32,096 bases of DNA from Saccoglossus kowalevskii (Eukaryota; Hemichordata; Enteropneusta; Harrimaniidae): NCBI RefSeq assembly GCF_000003605.2, contig NW_003158233.1:13181-45276 (forward strand), read 5' to 3'. Shown here piece by piece: positions 1-13,289 of this stretch. The notes under the pieces were generated by a model. It did not search any database. It was not told where the DNA came from and saw nothing but the letters and a program-made list of their open reading frames with translations. Position 1 is the stretch's first letter, and every line of letters begins with the position of its first letter. A program made the translations under genes and the position numbers.

Positions 1-3000
1 GGGCGGGCTGTGACGACATGTTTTTCAATACTGACAAATTGTTGGTGATTACAAAAGTATTTTTAAACCAAAATAGTGGAAGACCTCTAATACATTATTT
101 TTCTAGTTTGCATGCCCGAATTTCATGATTAATATTGTCGAAGGTGTTTTATGGGATCAATAAAAGTACTATAAGTAATATGGCCGAGGTTCAGTTTGTC
201 ACGTTTTTTTTTGAAGCTAAATTGAGTATTAATGAATAAGGATTTTTCCCAAGAAATGTATGAATTGCTAATTAACAATTGATTCATATACTTTGCTCAA
301 GACATGTAAACGGTTGTTTTTGACATCATTGGCGAAAACTTTTTTTATAGATGAGAATGACCATTATTTTAAGAGCACTGTGATAGCTTGGCGAAGTGAA
401 CAGTTGATAATGTGGGCAAGGGGTTAGACATGATAAGGCTTGATTACATGCTTTACTAGTTTAGGGGAGACATGTCATGTTCTACTGATTTACCAAGATC
501 TAGGGCAATGATTTTATTGATTATATTTCTCTCATTTGCAGGTCAAAAATAAAAAAAAAATGTCGCAATAATTGCCAGTTAAATATTGAGTAAAGTCGCC
601 CAGGCAGAAATGTTATACGCGAGTTTAGATCCGATATTGGTGAAAAAGTGGTTAACTCTTGAAGAATAGCTGACTTATGAAATGTTAAGTGTGTATCAAT
701 GTGAATTAGTTGATTTATTTAAAATAATATTGATCACATTCTACTTGTTGTTAGCATTGCCATGGCGTGGACTTAATTAATTTGAATAATAGCGTTTCGT
801 TGTCGACTTGAGAAGTTTAGTTAAAACAATTCTATATGTTCGATACACAGCTTTTCAAAAAAAACGCGCCAAGGGATTAACTGTATCAGACTGAACAGTT
901 GAGATATCACTTAAATAAACAGATGGTACTTAACTAGTCATCCCAGTCCTCGCAAACAACTGCAATCAAGACGCACGACAAAGAACCACAATGTGTGCTT
1001 TCACACCCGACAATTCACACACTAGGATGAATGACAGCTAGTAGGCCTATTATCACCGTAAATGATGCTAAATTATTCTTCAAATGTTCAATTTAACTTT
1101 CGAGTTATTATTTATTTCCTGATTTAAAAAAAAAAAATCATGCCGCTTTACCATCAAAATGAAAACCAAAAGATCTTACTACAACATCGGCAAATCTATT
1201 TCGTGTTGCGTTCATTAACATTTACGTACATTTGAATGAGCTACGGTAATTTGAACATGTTGGCATCATCCTGCATTTTCATTGGTTGGTTAACTTAGCG
1301 ATGTGACCTATTTGGTGAACTCATGCAAGAGAAAGAACATGGCGGATACCCTCGCAGCATCGAGCATTTACATGTGACAGGAATCATTCGCTTACGATTA
1401 AACTGGGTTAAATTTTACTTGCACTTCATAACAATTGTGGAACGCATCATGACCGGATTGCGCTACCGTGATCATTTGTTACTAAGAAACGCATCCGTGT
1501 TTGTTTTTATTTTAAACTGTATTTAGAATATACCTCACTTTTCTTAATAATAAAATAAAAAAATGGATATTACATTAAAAAGTTTTTTTTTATTTGTGTG
1601 GAGAAAACGGTGTTTTTTATATGTTTATGTATATGTTTTTATATCGTTTCCTGTAAAAACACTTTTCTGATAAATATTTTGGTATACCTTTTTCGACTGT
1701 CTGGAAACACGTCATTTATTTAGTATTTAAAATAAAGACTACAGTGACTAAGTGTCACACTGTAATGAGCTGCAAATAGTTGTTATTGTATATTATTGAT
1801 ACGCGTGCAGGACATACCCGTTGTGTTGGAGGTTGCACGTGTCGGAAATCAACAAGACATTGCCTGACTGCTTCATGTGCTGTGACCCTTTTTTACTTTT
1901 TCGACAATCCGTGATATTAAAACACCGCGAAAAGGTTGGATAGCTCAAAACCGCGAAATAAAACACACACGAAATTAAATGTTTCTACAACACTTGGAAA
2001 AAGGACTGAAAGTACGATAAAATAAATCGACTTTGAAAAATGTTTTCTCGTTTATTTACTCAATAAGTTATACGTATATAAGATGACGTGGAGCTACGAT
2101 ACGAAATGCATTTTAAAATCACTTCATGTTGATTTTTAAAAATTCGCGGTCCAAGGACTGCAATGCTGCGACGAGGAGAATTGAATTTTTTCGACCGATA
2201 GGCATTTAGCGGTATGGTTGAATGAACCTACACCTTGACCCGGATGTTGAATTGTGAATCTTTTTGAGTGCTACGAATTACAGTCACACACATGTTATTC
2301 GCAGTATGCGTCCATGGTGCAATACTGATGCTACGATGACGGTAAACTCATAGTATTCATGATATTACTAGAAAGAAAGACAACCATTACGCATATTTTA
2401 ACCTTTAGAAGTGAAATATATTTTACAGTTTAGTCTTACAATTCCGCTATATACTGTGTTCATTTGTTATGGTGATTAAATAAATTATATTGTGTCCTGA
2501 TAATTAATACATGTATACGTGCAATGAAAACATTACTAGAATCGAAAATTTGTTTTTCGTTGTCATTGAAATGGTCCCAGAATATAGAAGTAGGATGTGT
2601 ATCCAAAAATTGAATAATACTATTTTAGAATATTTAGAAAATATGACATGAATATATTTAAGCTAGTTTGAAACTGCTTAACGATTCAGCTGTCTGTAGA
2701 ACATGTCGCCAGCATCCGCTGTATTACCAAGAATCACCATTATTTTACCTTCGTAAAATGGGAAACGTGAGGCCTATTTATATGGTAATCTTTTTGTTAT
2801 TTTTTTCAGTAGAGTGAACTAGTTCCTATAATAAGTCTAGTCATTGAGATTGTAGTGAATATTAATTTTTTCCTAAAAATATAATGTTATTTCAAGATAA
2901 TATACAGATCATCATGATATAAAATATAATAATGTTCACTTTCATTTATTTGTTCATATATGAGATCAATTCAGTGCAAAAAAAACTGAAGCAGCAATTA

Positions 3001-3610
3001 TTTCCAACAAAGGCTCTACGTATTTTATTACTTATTTATGGTTATAGAAATTATATACAAACAATTGTATCATATATACACATAATGAAGTGTTGTATTA
3101 TTCACATATCTTGAACATAAATTGTTAGTTACTAATAGAAGAATAGTTTCGTTTGTTTTATAGACATGAAATATCGCATTATTATTTAGGCAATATACCT
3201 AATAGCGATAACCATGTATGGGATATGGCTGTAAATTCAAACAAGATGGCTACCATTTGGCCATTTTGGATATGATGTTCATACGTCTGATCGATATGAT
3301 TTCTAAAAAATGCAAGAAGTTTGGACTTACTCTGTTCAGTTATTTCGGAAAACGCTTTAATTGAAAAAATGGCCGCCTGTAACCCATTCCGTCCATGCAT
3401 GTCTGGGATCCAGTTCCGGAATGATCAGCAAGTGTTATTGTACTGCATTTTTAATATATCAGTGCGTTTACAACTGTAAATGCTATAGATTTTTTTTCAG
3501 AATGTGGTAAACGTACGAAGTACAGTTATAAGTAATATGCATAAGCCTAGCATAAAGAGGCCTGTGATAGTAATTTACTGACGTTCCTGTCTGACAGTGT
3601 AGATCTATAT
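1..3610. other. AT-rich non-coding stretch, no supported gene
   Basis: I find no reading frame with recognisable protein similarity, no tRNA and no clear exon here. Short open frames (the longest, 67 codons, at 1323-1526) have no motif and match what chance gives in AT-rich DNA. A roughly 100-base segment at 2611-2707 is repeated, diverged, near 28.9-29.0 kb. The LDH pseudogene to the right starts abruptly at its third exon, and I could not find remnants of its exons 1 and 2 in this stretch. Confidence 0.6.
2611..2707. repeat. Dispersed repeat, left copy (pair with 28905-29003)
   Basis: The segment beginning GAATAATACTATTTTA and ending in a short CAGCTGTC / ATGTC block aligns in the same orientation with about 28905-29003, at roughly 70% identity by eye. 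No coding potential or terminal repeats are visible. The right copy lies in extra DNA that interrupts the second LINE relic, so this may be a small mobile element or the end of a larger one. The family is unknown. Confidence 0.4.
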
Positions 3611-4389
3611 TTAATAACAAAGTAACTGCTGATTCTTAGGTCTGCATTGTCGATACAGGTACTACATAACGCAACAGGGAGAGCAGACTCAATCTTGTTA
3701 ACACATATGTTGAAATATCAAAATTTAAGTAACAATCAAAGAACAAATAACATGAAATTTCAGTTTTACGTTTTCTATGTTTACTTTCGACTTCAGCTGT
3801 AAAACAACATTGTATTTTCTCACCAGGATCATTGTGAGTATTGTGAAAGATTTTACAGTATATCTTGTTTTAACCTTTTCACACATTGTATTGTGCAGAA
3901 GGCTTTTATAACTTGATAATCATAACCACAATTAAATACACCCGTTCATGATCGTATTATGATTATTTCTCATTCCCCATCTCAACATTGCGTTGTGTAT
4001 ATATATTTGTTAGAGGATGGTACCAGTTATGATTTATATACATACTACATTTTTTCTCAATTCCACAATTGGTATATCCAGAAATCATAGTCTTAGTGGT
4101 ATACAATACAAATATGAATACAAATCCAAACATAACCATGTCTATTTGAGGAATTACCAATTGTTAAGTAATAGACATGATTGTTAGACCTCGGTTCATA
4201 TTCTGAACTCTTTTCAATCCTATTGTTTCAGTACAAGCCATTCGACATTTTATGGGTACACATTCAATACTTCTTAGTGTTATCCATTGTATGACGTGTT
4301 CTGATTGATTGATGTGTTACAGTTTATTCAAATTGAAAAGTCACATAACGTGCACACTGTCACGTGAACAAGGCACACGAACACATTTG

Positions 4390-5210
4390 ACGACGTATTA
4401 CGTCTAACATTACCTAATGTATATATTCAAGTAAAATTCAACTAAATATACTTAATTAATTATAGAAACAAAACATTTATTTTTCGAAACATGTAATGAA
4501 TTCACAGTGTATCCTGTTTACAGGCCGTAGTATATAAACTACACTGGCTTTCTAAAACCTCATATGCCAACTTAGGCTTGACCTAGATATAGTTCTAAAT
4601 TGTACCTGTAATACCGTTCAGAGAACACAAATTACCAAATTAAAATTTAGAGTAGCCACAAAATAAATGGATGACATTTTTCCAGCTTCTGATAGTCGCA
4701 TAGCACGAAAACTACCGTAATGTCTTCAGGTTTTGGTATGTTCTATGTGTAGCATGCCGTCACCTTCAGAATTCCAATCCCGTCATTGCGAAGTTTCAAC
4801 ATCTCAGTCAAACATTGAAAAAAGTGGCAAATGAAAATTTAGTACATGGTCCTGACCAGCCCAAGATGCACAGCTCTCACGGAAAATTTCTGACCTGCTA
4901 ACCCTCTTCACACACTATGAAATAGTCAAGCTTTATTCACATAATCTCCACCAGAAATGCAGAATCCGCTGACTCCTACAACTGAACTGAACCCGGTTTG
5001 TATCATAGACGTTGTCCACAGCGCCACGTGGTGAAACGCACCGCTCGTCTAAGCGACAGCCAAATAGTAATTACTTAATTACTGGTTGCTGCCAAGTATT
5101 GAGAATGGGTGACAATAACAGCACATCACTACATGTGGCAAAATATAAAAATAAAAGAAATGTCCATACATAGTACATCAATTCATACCTGCTGCATCAA
5201 TAATATATAA
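4390..5210. other. Insertion of about 0.8 kb inside intron 4 of the LDH pseudogene
   Basis: Flanking intron DNA aligns with intron 4 of the working LDH gene on both sides (left about 4250-4380, right from about 5265), but this block has no counterpart there. It is somewhat richer in GC around 4730-5130 than its surroundings. I see no reading frame, no convincing terminal repeats and no target-site duplication by eye. It could be a non-autonomous element inserted after duplication, or intron sequence lost from the working copy. Confidence 0.45.
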
Positions 5211-5555
5211 GGGGAAGCTTAACCTGCTGAACTATACCTAGTTTGACATTCAAATGTAACATACCCGTTCGATAGACATAAATATATGTAGTACAATGCA
5301 CATATCATATCATATATGTCGCAGAATAATGTTGACTTAGTTGTTATTGTTTTAGTCTGTAGATGCCCGTTTATGAAAAATAATATTTTGAGAAATGTAC
5401 TGAATAATAAACGGCATTGATTCGTCCATGTCATTATGGTGCCACGGAATCGCATTGTTTCGAGACAATCTTTTGAACACTACATATATATTGACGAAAA
5501 AATCGTATGTTTTATTGATATATGTTGTATGGCGAGAACCACCGAATTGCTGTGA

Positions 5556-5672
<117 letters not shown>

Positions 5673-5992
5673 TGAGTTCGATTCCGATTCACTCTGAGAT
5701 AGAAATTAAGAATAGCGCCATCTGTGTTCACACGCGTGCGCAATATTTTATACCTAAACAATATTTTATCCTGGAGATCCATTGTATGAATCAGACTGTT
5801 AGATATAGTCTGCCAAACCCTATAATCAAAACAAAGGCGGATTGGTTTATGGATTTGCACAGTGCTAGCTCGGTCAGGGGTAAATGTGACTGGAACATTC
5901 CTGAAATCATAAATGCAAACGCGGGAATAGATGCGAGTGCTATATTACTAGATAGATAAGGACGTTGTTGATTGGTAGGCTTACATGAAGGG

Positions 5993-5993
5993 T

Positions 5994-6064
<71 letters not shown>
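5993..6064. repeat. (TTTA)18 microsatellite
   Basis: Eighteen uninterrupted TTTA units lie in intron 6 of the LDH pseudogene. The matching place in the working gene (near 22985-23000) has only a short TTCATTTATCTAG-like stretch, so the tract expanded after the two copies parted. A perfect tract of this length is likely polymorphic. Confidence 0.97.
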
Positions 6065-6959
6065 GGTTTTGTTAATAATTTGCTTAAATAGGTTGAAATG
6101 TATGATAAGTCACGGAATTAGATACATGTGAGCCACGTTACTGGGAAGACAAAGGCTCAACAAAGGCACATTGTTTGTCAATAAATTCCCCTCATGCTGA
6201 TTTAAGTTCGTTCACTATATTTCGAGGTCATATCAAATTATTCATCTGAAAGGATCATGGGCCATAGGTTTTAGCGTGGCTATTTTAATACAATCTATAT
6301 TAGGAAATGAAAACAAATACAGAGAAAAACAGCTTCTACTTCGTTGATTAAAGCGGGTAGTCGTCGCCTGCGCATTCGTCAGATGGCCAAACATGTCATT
6401 GTTTACAAACAAGCGTCTTCCCATGAGCCTTTGCATTTTTAGCGTGTGTTGTTATCGTCACGCATTATTGTTATTGCCGCTTTAAGGTATGTGTATATCA
6501 TGCAGATAAAACCACGATACATCAAAATATTATGTACTTTATTTAGTTTATATTATGTAAATGTTATATGAATATTAACTATTAATTAGAACAGAATGAC
6601 CAACCGAGAAAAAATCATTATTACACTATATAGTCTGTCTGTTGAACATGGTTGTATGACTGTCACCTTAGTGTGCTATTTGATAGTTGATTCTTAATTT
6701 TTTATGATAAATTTTTATTTAATGTTCGAATTAGCATATAACCACAGATACATGTTTTAAATAGGTTTATGTTGGACATTCAGGTCAATAGTACTGACAG
6801 ACAGACACATGCAAATACAGAAGAATTTTGAATTGGTTCATCTGGTTTAATAGGAGTGTTGAGCTGGAATTTATCTCAAGATACAACCGGGGAACTGGAC
6901 AAGGTATACCCTCTGTTATCGTATTACAAAGTGAAATTGAAATTACAGCACCAGAAAAG

Positions 6960-7900
6960 GATGTTCGGCAATTTAAGACTGAAAATTAATTTAGCTAGGT
7001 ACTCTTGAAATTAAAATCGGTAAATTATACAGATTGATTTTAAATGTGTTTCATTTTTCGTAGGTTCAGCACTCGTGCAATCGGAGTGGATATATTTATA
7101 ACAATATGCATGGATAAAAGCTTAGCACCAACCATTTAGGTGAACCTAGCTTCTATATATAATACACCAATAAAAAACGCTGGTTGTTTATTGCACATTT
7201 GACATATTTTGCTACATACGAAATACCACTAGTACTACAAAATTCGGCGCTATTAAACAGTGTAAATATTAAAATGAGATGTAATTTTTAAATAGACAAT
7301 ATACAAGGTTTCAGTGCAGTCGACTGACAATGTTTACTCAATGTTGATAACAACTTTTTGTGACAACATTTAAAATGCACCAATCGCAGTGGTTTATTGC
7401 CTTGATAAAATAAAGAAAAACATGTCATAGTGTAAAACTAGCATTACTGATAAAAACATTGGGGATTCAAAGGGTGCAATACAAGCAGCTGATATAGTAA
7501 AACAAATACTTTGCAAAATTTTGCAGAATTTCGGCCCTACAGCTGACAAACAATATATTTATTTCAGAATGATCTTTCAAGGCTTTCATGTAGCCTCCCA
7601 GCCAAATATTCACAGTATTTTATAATATTTGTATTCCGAGATGAATGATTTACAGGTTTAACATTGCTTATATAATCTGTACAAAATGTTGAATAAAATA
7701 CTTACACGTATTTGGAAATTAGGCAGTTTGTTGCAAACGAACAATTGTCTGCATTGTTCCATGCACCATGCAAATACTATGTGCATACTGTTTGAAGTTT
7801 GAATTGAAGTATTGCGTCATTTATTCACAAGAAAATGCTCCGTGGTCAATTATCATAGTTCCAATTGTGGCATATGATTGTGAAGCCTCTCAGTGTGAGT
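6960..7900. other. Intergenic DNA between LDH pseudogene and UGT
   Basis: AT-rich DNA with no supported gene. The first few tens of bases after the pseudogene (GGATGTTCGGCAATTTAAG) loosely resemble the DNA just after the stop of the working LDH gene (CATCGGGCAATATAAG), so the duplicated block probably runs past the gene end. Confidence 0.5.
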
Positions 7901-8192
7901 ATGTGTAGCACACTGTACATCAGTAATGGCAGACATATTAATTATCTCGATACAGTGATATTCATTCCTACAGTATAATGTTATTCAAACGTGCTTTACT
8001 ATATATCGTTTACCAACAATGGATGAATTACATAATCCTTGAGACATTGAACGTTTTTGAAATGTGAAAACTATTGTCACTGTGTGCACTGATGCGTCAA
8101 CGTGTATATCAAATTCTCATTATTATTAAGTATTCGGGTTAGGTAGTCGTGTACTTTCCCGTACGAGAAATGTGTTCAACATATTGCAACAG

Positions 8193-8204
8193 TCTATATA
8201 TAAG
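8193..8204 (+). promoter_or_regulatory. TATA-like element upstream of UGT
   Basis: TCTATATATAAG lies about 510 bases before the chosen UGT start codon and about 230 bases before the predicted 5'-UTR donor at 8428. This would place a transcription start near 8225. In AT-rich DNA such strings are common, so the call rests mainly on position. The surrounding region (7.9-8.6 kb) is conserved with the DNA upstream of the second UGT. Confidence 0.3.
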
Positions 8205-8427
8205 CACTCCATTCTGTAATTAGATGGCAGACGTCATTGGCAAGATAAACAGTACACTATACGAGAGGGGTAGAAATAAAATATATTTTGTATAATTCAT
8301 TTAACTACAATGTTCATGCGCCCTGTAATGTACTAAAATATACATTGCTAATGGTTAGCGATATTATAGACGGATTCATATGTTTAAACACACGAAGTTT
8401 CGCAATAAAATTATATATGGTCGGTTA

Positions 8428-8605
8428 GTGAGTAACATATAAACATGAAATGCACTCATAACAATATTGAACACCAAACCCACACTATAAATTCTAATTT
8501 GTTTTTGATTGAATGAGTAGCACGTCGTGTCGACAAGTTGAATAAAAACAATCATAATTCTTGTTCACTAAACATCATTCGTATTGTAATTTATTTTTTC
8601 AACAG
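8428..8605 (+). other. Predicted 5'-UTR intron of the first UGT gene
   Basis: A GTGAGTAACATAT donor at 8428 and a TTTTTTCAACAG acceptor ending at 8605 bracket 178 bases. The second UGT has the same GTGAGTAACATAT donor at 31037 and a TTATTTCAG acceptor ending at 31191. Conservation of both signals in otherwise diverged DNA supports a real non-coding intron. Its 3' exon then carries the start codon about 105 bases downstream. Confidence 0.5.
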
Positions 8606-8710
8606 GTGTGTATATGGTAGACTATATACTGATAGATACTGCAACACTAGCATTGTTGTGTTTCCTCGTTTATTGGGCAGCATATGTGGGGAATAAAGCT
8701 ATTACCGAGA

Positions 8711-11700
8711 ATGAGGGCATATATACAGACATTGGCCGTTTTATTTGTATTGGTTCATGGATTTCAGGAATCATATTGCGCCGATATACTTATTTATGGA
8801 TTCAATGGATCTAAAAGTCACGTCCAAAATATAGCATACATAGGAGCAGCTCTAATGACACATGGCCACTCGGTCGATGTACTAACATTCTCGACAGACT
8901 TATACAACAACGTGTATACGGAATTGGGTATACACACTTTGAAACCAGTGGTTATAAATTATGTGAATAAAGACTTTCTCTCGGATTACTACGACAATGA
9001 CTTAGCCCATGCCCAGGTTTTCAGGAAATTACGCGAATCGTATGCATCATACTGTGACGCAGTACTCCACCACAAATCATATGTTCGAGAATCACTGAGA
9101 GACTACAACATAGCAGTTATAGATTCTTTATGTCGCTGTTGCCGAATGTTATTACAATACATGGGAATTCCGTATGTTGTTATACATACTGCGTCAGACG
9201 TAGAATGCATAACCGATGTGACTGCACCTATTTCTTATTATCCAGTTCAATGGACAACCATGATGCTTACAGATGAAATGACGTTTTTAGCCAGATTTCA
9301 AAACTTGTTGGCATCAATGCTACCAAATATCATTGATAATACGGCTTTCGTCACACTGTACCACAAACACGACATTACTCCAGAAAGACATAGATTTGAA
9401 CAAGCAATCCTGCATCTTATGGTGACAGACGTTGCTATTGGCTACGTTCATCCCTTAGTACCTAATGTAATTCCAATTGGACTGCTGACTGCCAAACCAG
9501 CTAACAAATTGCCAACGGTGAGTATGTATACATGCTTATATTATTATGAGGATGTATAATTACATATGGGTGAATAATGCCAAGTGTTAACCGGTGTTAA
9601 TAAATAAGTTGATAATGTTTGTTTGAAAAAGTTAAATGACAAAACTAGAGAGCAATAAATATTGAACAATTAACAATTACAATTAACTGTAATCTGTAAT
9701 GAGTATTCTTCATTGAAGTTGTTTATTTGACAGAAAAGCATTCATATGCATAATGTGTATATCAACTCGGTAAAGTAATTATTCGATGAAACGTCGCATT
9801 TTGTTTGTTTTATACGTGTGAATTGCCTGCAAAAATAATAAACAGTAAGTGTAAAGGTTCGTTTCCACCATATTGAATTATCCAACAACTCAAGTTAAAA
9901 ATTAACTACTTGGGCGGGGGGGGGGGGTCTCATATCTTCCCCTTACAGCCCCGTGCTATCGTCAACTGTGACCCTCGCCTTGTCTTCATTCAGCGTTGTT
10001 AGTTATTTTATAATTATCTGGTTATAATGTAATTCCGTTGGAATGATTGTTTTATCATTTTTTTAGGATTTTAGAGTTGGTTCCATGTTGTCTATCAGTA
10101 GGAACGTGAGAGATGTGTATGCCATTCTATATATTCGTTATTTTCAGATGACATTTTAAGTGCTTGATGACAGTGTCGAGAATTAAAAGCAATGGAAAAC
10201 CTCATATTGTTAGCTCATTTGATATATTTAAAATGTTTGTTTTGATTCTAGACACTGTTACCACACACTTAAAATGTCTTCTGAAACTGATTTTAAATTA
10301 GATGATTTTATTTCCACTGTCATGAAAAATAATGCAACATATCATAGAATTTATGGAAATCAAATACACTTACTTATTCCTAAGGTTTCTACAAATAGAC
10401 AGCTTTGAGTGCAAAACAACGGTAAATACAGTAATAAATCTTTATAACAATATTTCCAATGAAATTACAGTCCGACAATACAACCACGCAAATCAAGAAC
10501 ACAATTTAACAAACAGTAACGATGTTTCCTGAAAGCAGGAAAGGTTCACATCTAGTGTTGGTACAGGTGCGTATAGAAAAGATAATAGATCCACCTTATA
10601 AGTGTCGCTATGGTCGTAGTTTCAGCCCATAATCCTTTGCAAAATCCAATATGGTTGAAACAGCTCTCTTTTAAATGATTTCGTTTCCTTTTTTTATTCT
10701 GCTTAAACCTAATTTATCACTTTTTGTGCAACTATATGTAAGCGTGAAATGAATTGGAAAAGATAAAAGGAGTTTAAATATATTTCAGGATTTGGAAGAT
10801 TTCATGCAGAACTCTGGCGATGAGGGCGTCATAGTGGTAGCCCTTGGGACATTTATAACATTTCTTCCAAGCAAAACACTTGACATAATACTCTCGACAA
10901 TTGCCAGATTTCCCAACAAAATAATATTTAGTTACAGTGGATCAACCCCTCGACATGTTGGTGATAACATAAAAATTGTTAAATGGTTCAACCAGAATGA
11001 TGTTTTAGGTGAGCTATTTGTGTATGTGATGCTAGTATTTAAACAACGTCATTCTGAACACTGAACTTGTGTTATTTACATATGTGTACAATGATATGCT
11101 ATTGAACAGAGGAGATACCAACATAGATAAGGTTGGCTTACAGTGTAATCTGGAACGTTTTTATTCCGTTGTGTCGAATAATAATCACTAAAATACACAA
11201 CTGTTATATCATGCCATTAGTTGATTGAAAACATTGTAACATTCTGAGGCTCGTTCATATTTGTATGCACATGACGGTAACAGTGCACCGTCACGAATCA
11301 TATTTGAGCGAGGTAATTACGTATTTGAGCAAAAAAATCAATATTAATTATAATATCAAATTAAGTATCAAATAAATGTGTAATTTCGAATTTGTTATCT
11401 TCATCAGCTCACCCCAAAACGCGTTTATTTATAACTCATGGCGGGTTAGGCAGTTACGGTGAAGCTATGTATCATGGAGTTCCGATGGTGTGCATACCAC
11501 TTTTGTTTGATCAATTCGATACGGCTGCTAAAATTAAATCTGAAGGTGTTGGTACATATGTCAAAATGAAATCACTGAATTATGATAACTTGTACGAAGC
11601 CATTGTGGAAGTGTTATTGAATGAAAAGTAAGTATTTTACCATAAATATTCATTGAGTACGTCATAGTGCATATGTTTCATGTACAAGGGCAGTCGAGTA

Positions 11701-12031
11701 GAAAATATTGTACATTTATAGAGCGGTATAGAATTAGCAAATCAAAATGTGTTCATAACTCAATTAAATCTGTTTCAGGTACAGTAAGAGAGCTAAACAA
11801 TTATCCGCTGATCTCAAAGATGTTCCAATGAATGCGGCAGGAACCGCTGTTTTCTGGATTGAACACGTGATTAAATATGGTGCCAGTCATTTGACTGTTC
11901 ATAGGAATCATCTTTCTGTTACAGAATATTACTTGCTTGATGTTACTGCAGTGATAGTTACAATCATGTGTATTACAGGCTGGTCATTACGCAGACTGGT
12001 TTTCATGTTAGTACGTGGTATTACGTGTTAG
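8711..12031 (+). CDS. UGT: UDP-glycosyltransferase (UDP-glucuronosyltransferase family), 4 coding exons, complete
   Basis: Exons 8711-9517, 10789-11008, 11408-11627 and 11779-12031 join in frame into 499 aa, all at GT/AG sites. The start at 8711 is preferred over the in-frame ATG at 8684 because the second UGT has ATG only at the matching place and a signal peptide follows directly (MRAYIQTLAVLFVLVHGFQ, cleavage likely after CA). Family knowledge: these ER enzymes transfer a sugar from a UDP-sugar to small lipophilic molecules, with the active site in the lumen. Visible marks: the SHV histidine H37 and the aspartate D138 (AVIDSL) fit the catalytic His-Asp pair. The UDP-sugar signature runs about 335-378, with WFNQND, THGG (T352-G355) and FDQ (D377, Q378). 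A membrane segment lies at about 466-485, followed by a short tail that lacks a KKxx retention motif. Length is slightly below the usual 500-530 aa. The sugar donor and acceptor cannot be told from sequence. Confidence 0.95.
9916..9927. repeat. Poly-G tract in UGT intron 1
   Basis: A run of 12 G follows TGGGC inside the 1,271-base first intron of UGT (9518-10788), in an otherwise AT-rich intron. It is followed by a short GC-richer patch to about 9985. No function is evident; it may be an assembly-sensitive site. Confidence 0.9.
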
Positions 12032-13285
12032 TAAACAATAAGAAATTAATTAAATAAGTGACAAATGAATGATATAATATTTCTAAAACCCAAGTATAAT
12101 TGTATAATTTATTGCAGTTCACATGTTTCACACTTTTGTAGTCTGAATATACAATTAACAATGCCAAATGTGTTAAACGAGTGTGGGAATGTTCAATCAC
12201 GAGTGTGAAGGCTAAAACCATACAAGTGAAGTTGGGATAGCCTTTAACGTTGGGACTGACTTGCAAAATTGATCGCCGTGCATGAATGACAATTACCGTT
12301 AGGTAAACCTATTGCAATTAAGAAATAGTTATCTCGGGGGCAAGTGAAAATATATTATGATCGATTTGGGGAACACGCATTAGTAAAATAACTAAAATAC
12401 TAAATTTCGTGTCAATTCAAAAGGTCGTCGCAATCTGTGACAAACTTATGAGGTGATACTCCTGACTGAGACATATTCACTGACTCAGATCAAGTGACCC
12501 ATTGTTAATTTATTTGTAGTTTATGCTATGCATATTATCCTGTGAACAGTTATTACAAATTCTGGAATATTTAAAAATAATACAAGAAAGATTGTTTAAA
12601 CTGATGTGAATACTCAAGGATAGAAAGTATTTAGCTTCGTGTAAGTTTCTTTATCATGCGAAAGAACATAAAACAATATGTTTCATTATGAGGATATTTA
12701 TACCGAACACCGATCATATCGTAGCATAACCTTCAGAGAATTCCGGTAGTTTGTGAATAATCTTATTTTTATACACCTCAAAATACGTAACATCTTGAGA
12801 CACGTTCCCTTACATATTCACATTCGCAAGAAATGTATTTTATGTATATTTGAATCATATACTTAAAGTGAATTTCCTGAAAGACAAGTATATAACAATT
12901 GTCCCTAATATATACTTGATTATTTGTTGATTACATCTTTTTGAAATAAAGTTTGTTTCAGATATACTTGCTTTGTACTTTCCATCCACCAACACGTATA
13001 TTGACAATGGTTATTTTGCGTGATTTACAACGTCTATTTCAAATAGATATTTCCGCATATACAAAATAGGTATAATTCAGCCATACTTCAACTGTATTTA
13101 TCTGAATGTTGTCGGAATATTATTAAATATTTGTTGGTGTTCTTGGATTATAAATTCTTTTTTTTTTTCATTTTTATGTGGATATTATTGTGTTATTGTG
13201 TAAATAATTTAAAACATATATTTCTCACGTGCAACTACAAATTAAAAATAAGTACATAAATATCCAAAAAGGATATAAATGTAGT
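12032..13285. other. Intergenic DNA, probable UGT 3' UTR and spacer
   Basis: No supported coding region. The left part may be the 3' UTR of the UGT gene, given the candidate poly(A) signal near 12945. The rest is AT-rich with homopolymer runs and no recognisable element. Confidence 0.5.
12945..12950 (+). terminator. Candidate polyadenylation signal AATAAA for UGT
   Basis: AATAAA followed by GTTTGTTTCA and a T-rich stretch lies about 0.9 kb after the UGT stop codon. I found no closer canonical signal; ATTAAA variants occur nearer the stop. Position and the T/GT-rich downstream element are the only support. Confidence 0.3.
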
Positions 13286-13289
13286 GATC

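Noticed and set aside
1323-1526. 67-codon frame near a CATTGGTTGG (CCAAT-like) string
   Set aside because: No motif or similarity; length is within chance for the composition.
3182-3400. 72-codon minus-strand frame (MHGRNGLQAAIFSIKAF...)
   Set aside because: No family similarity, no splice context, and the DNA contains AAGATGGC/AAATGGCCGCC strings typical of repeats.
8684-8710. Earlier in-frame ATG for UGT at 8684
   Set aside because: The matching position in the second UGT has no ATG, and starting at 8711 gives a standard signal peptide directly.
8614-8814. Frame starting MVDYILIDTATLALLCFLVYWAAYV before the UGT start
   Set aside because: It overlaps the UGT signal-peptide region in another frame and is not kept in the second UGT. 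It may act only as an upstream frame.
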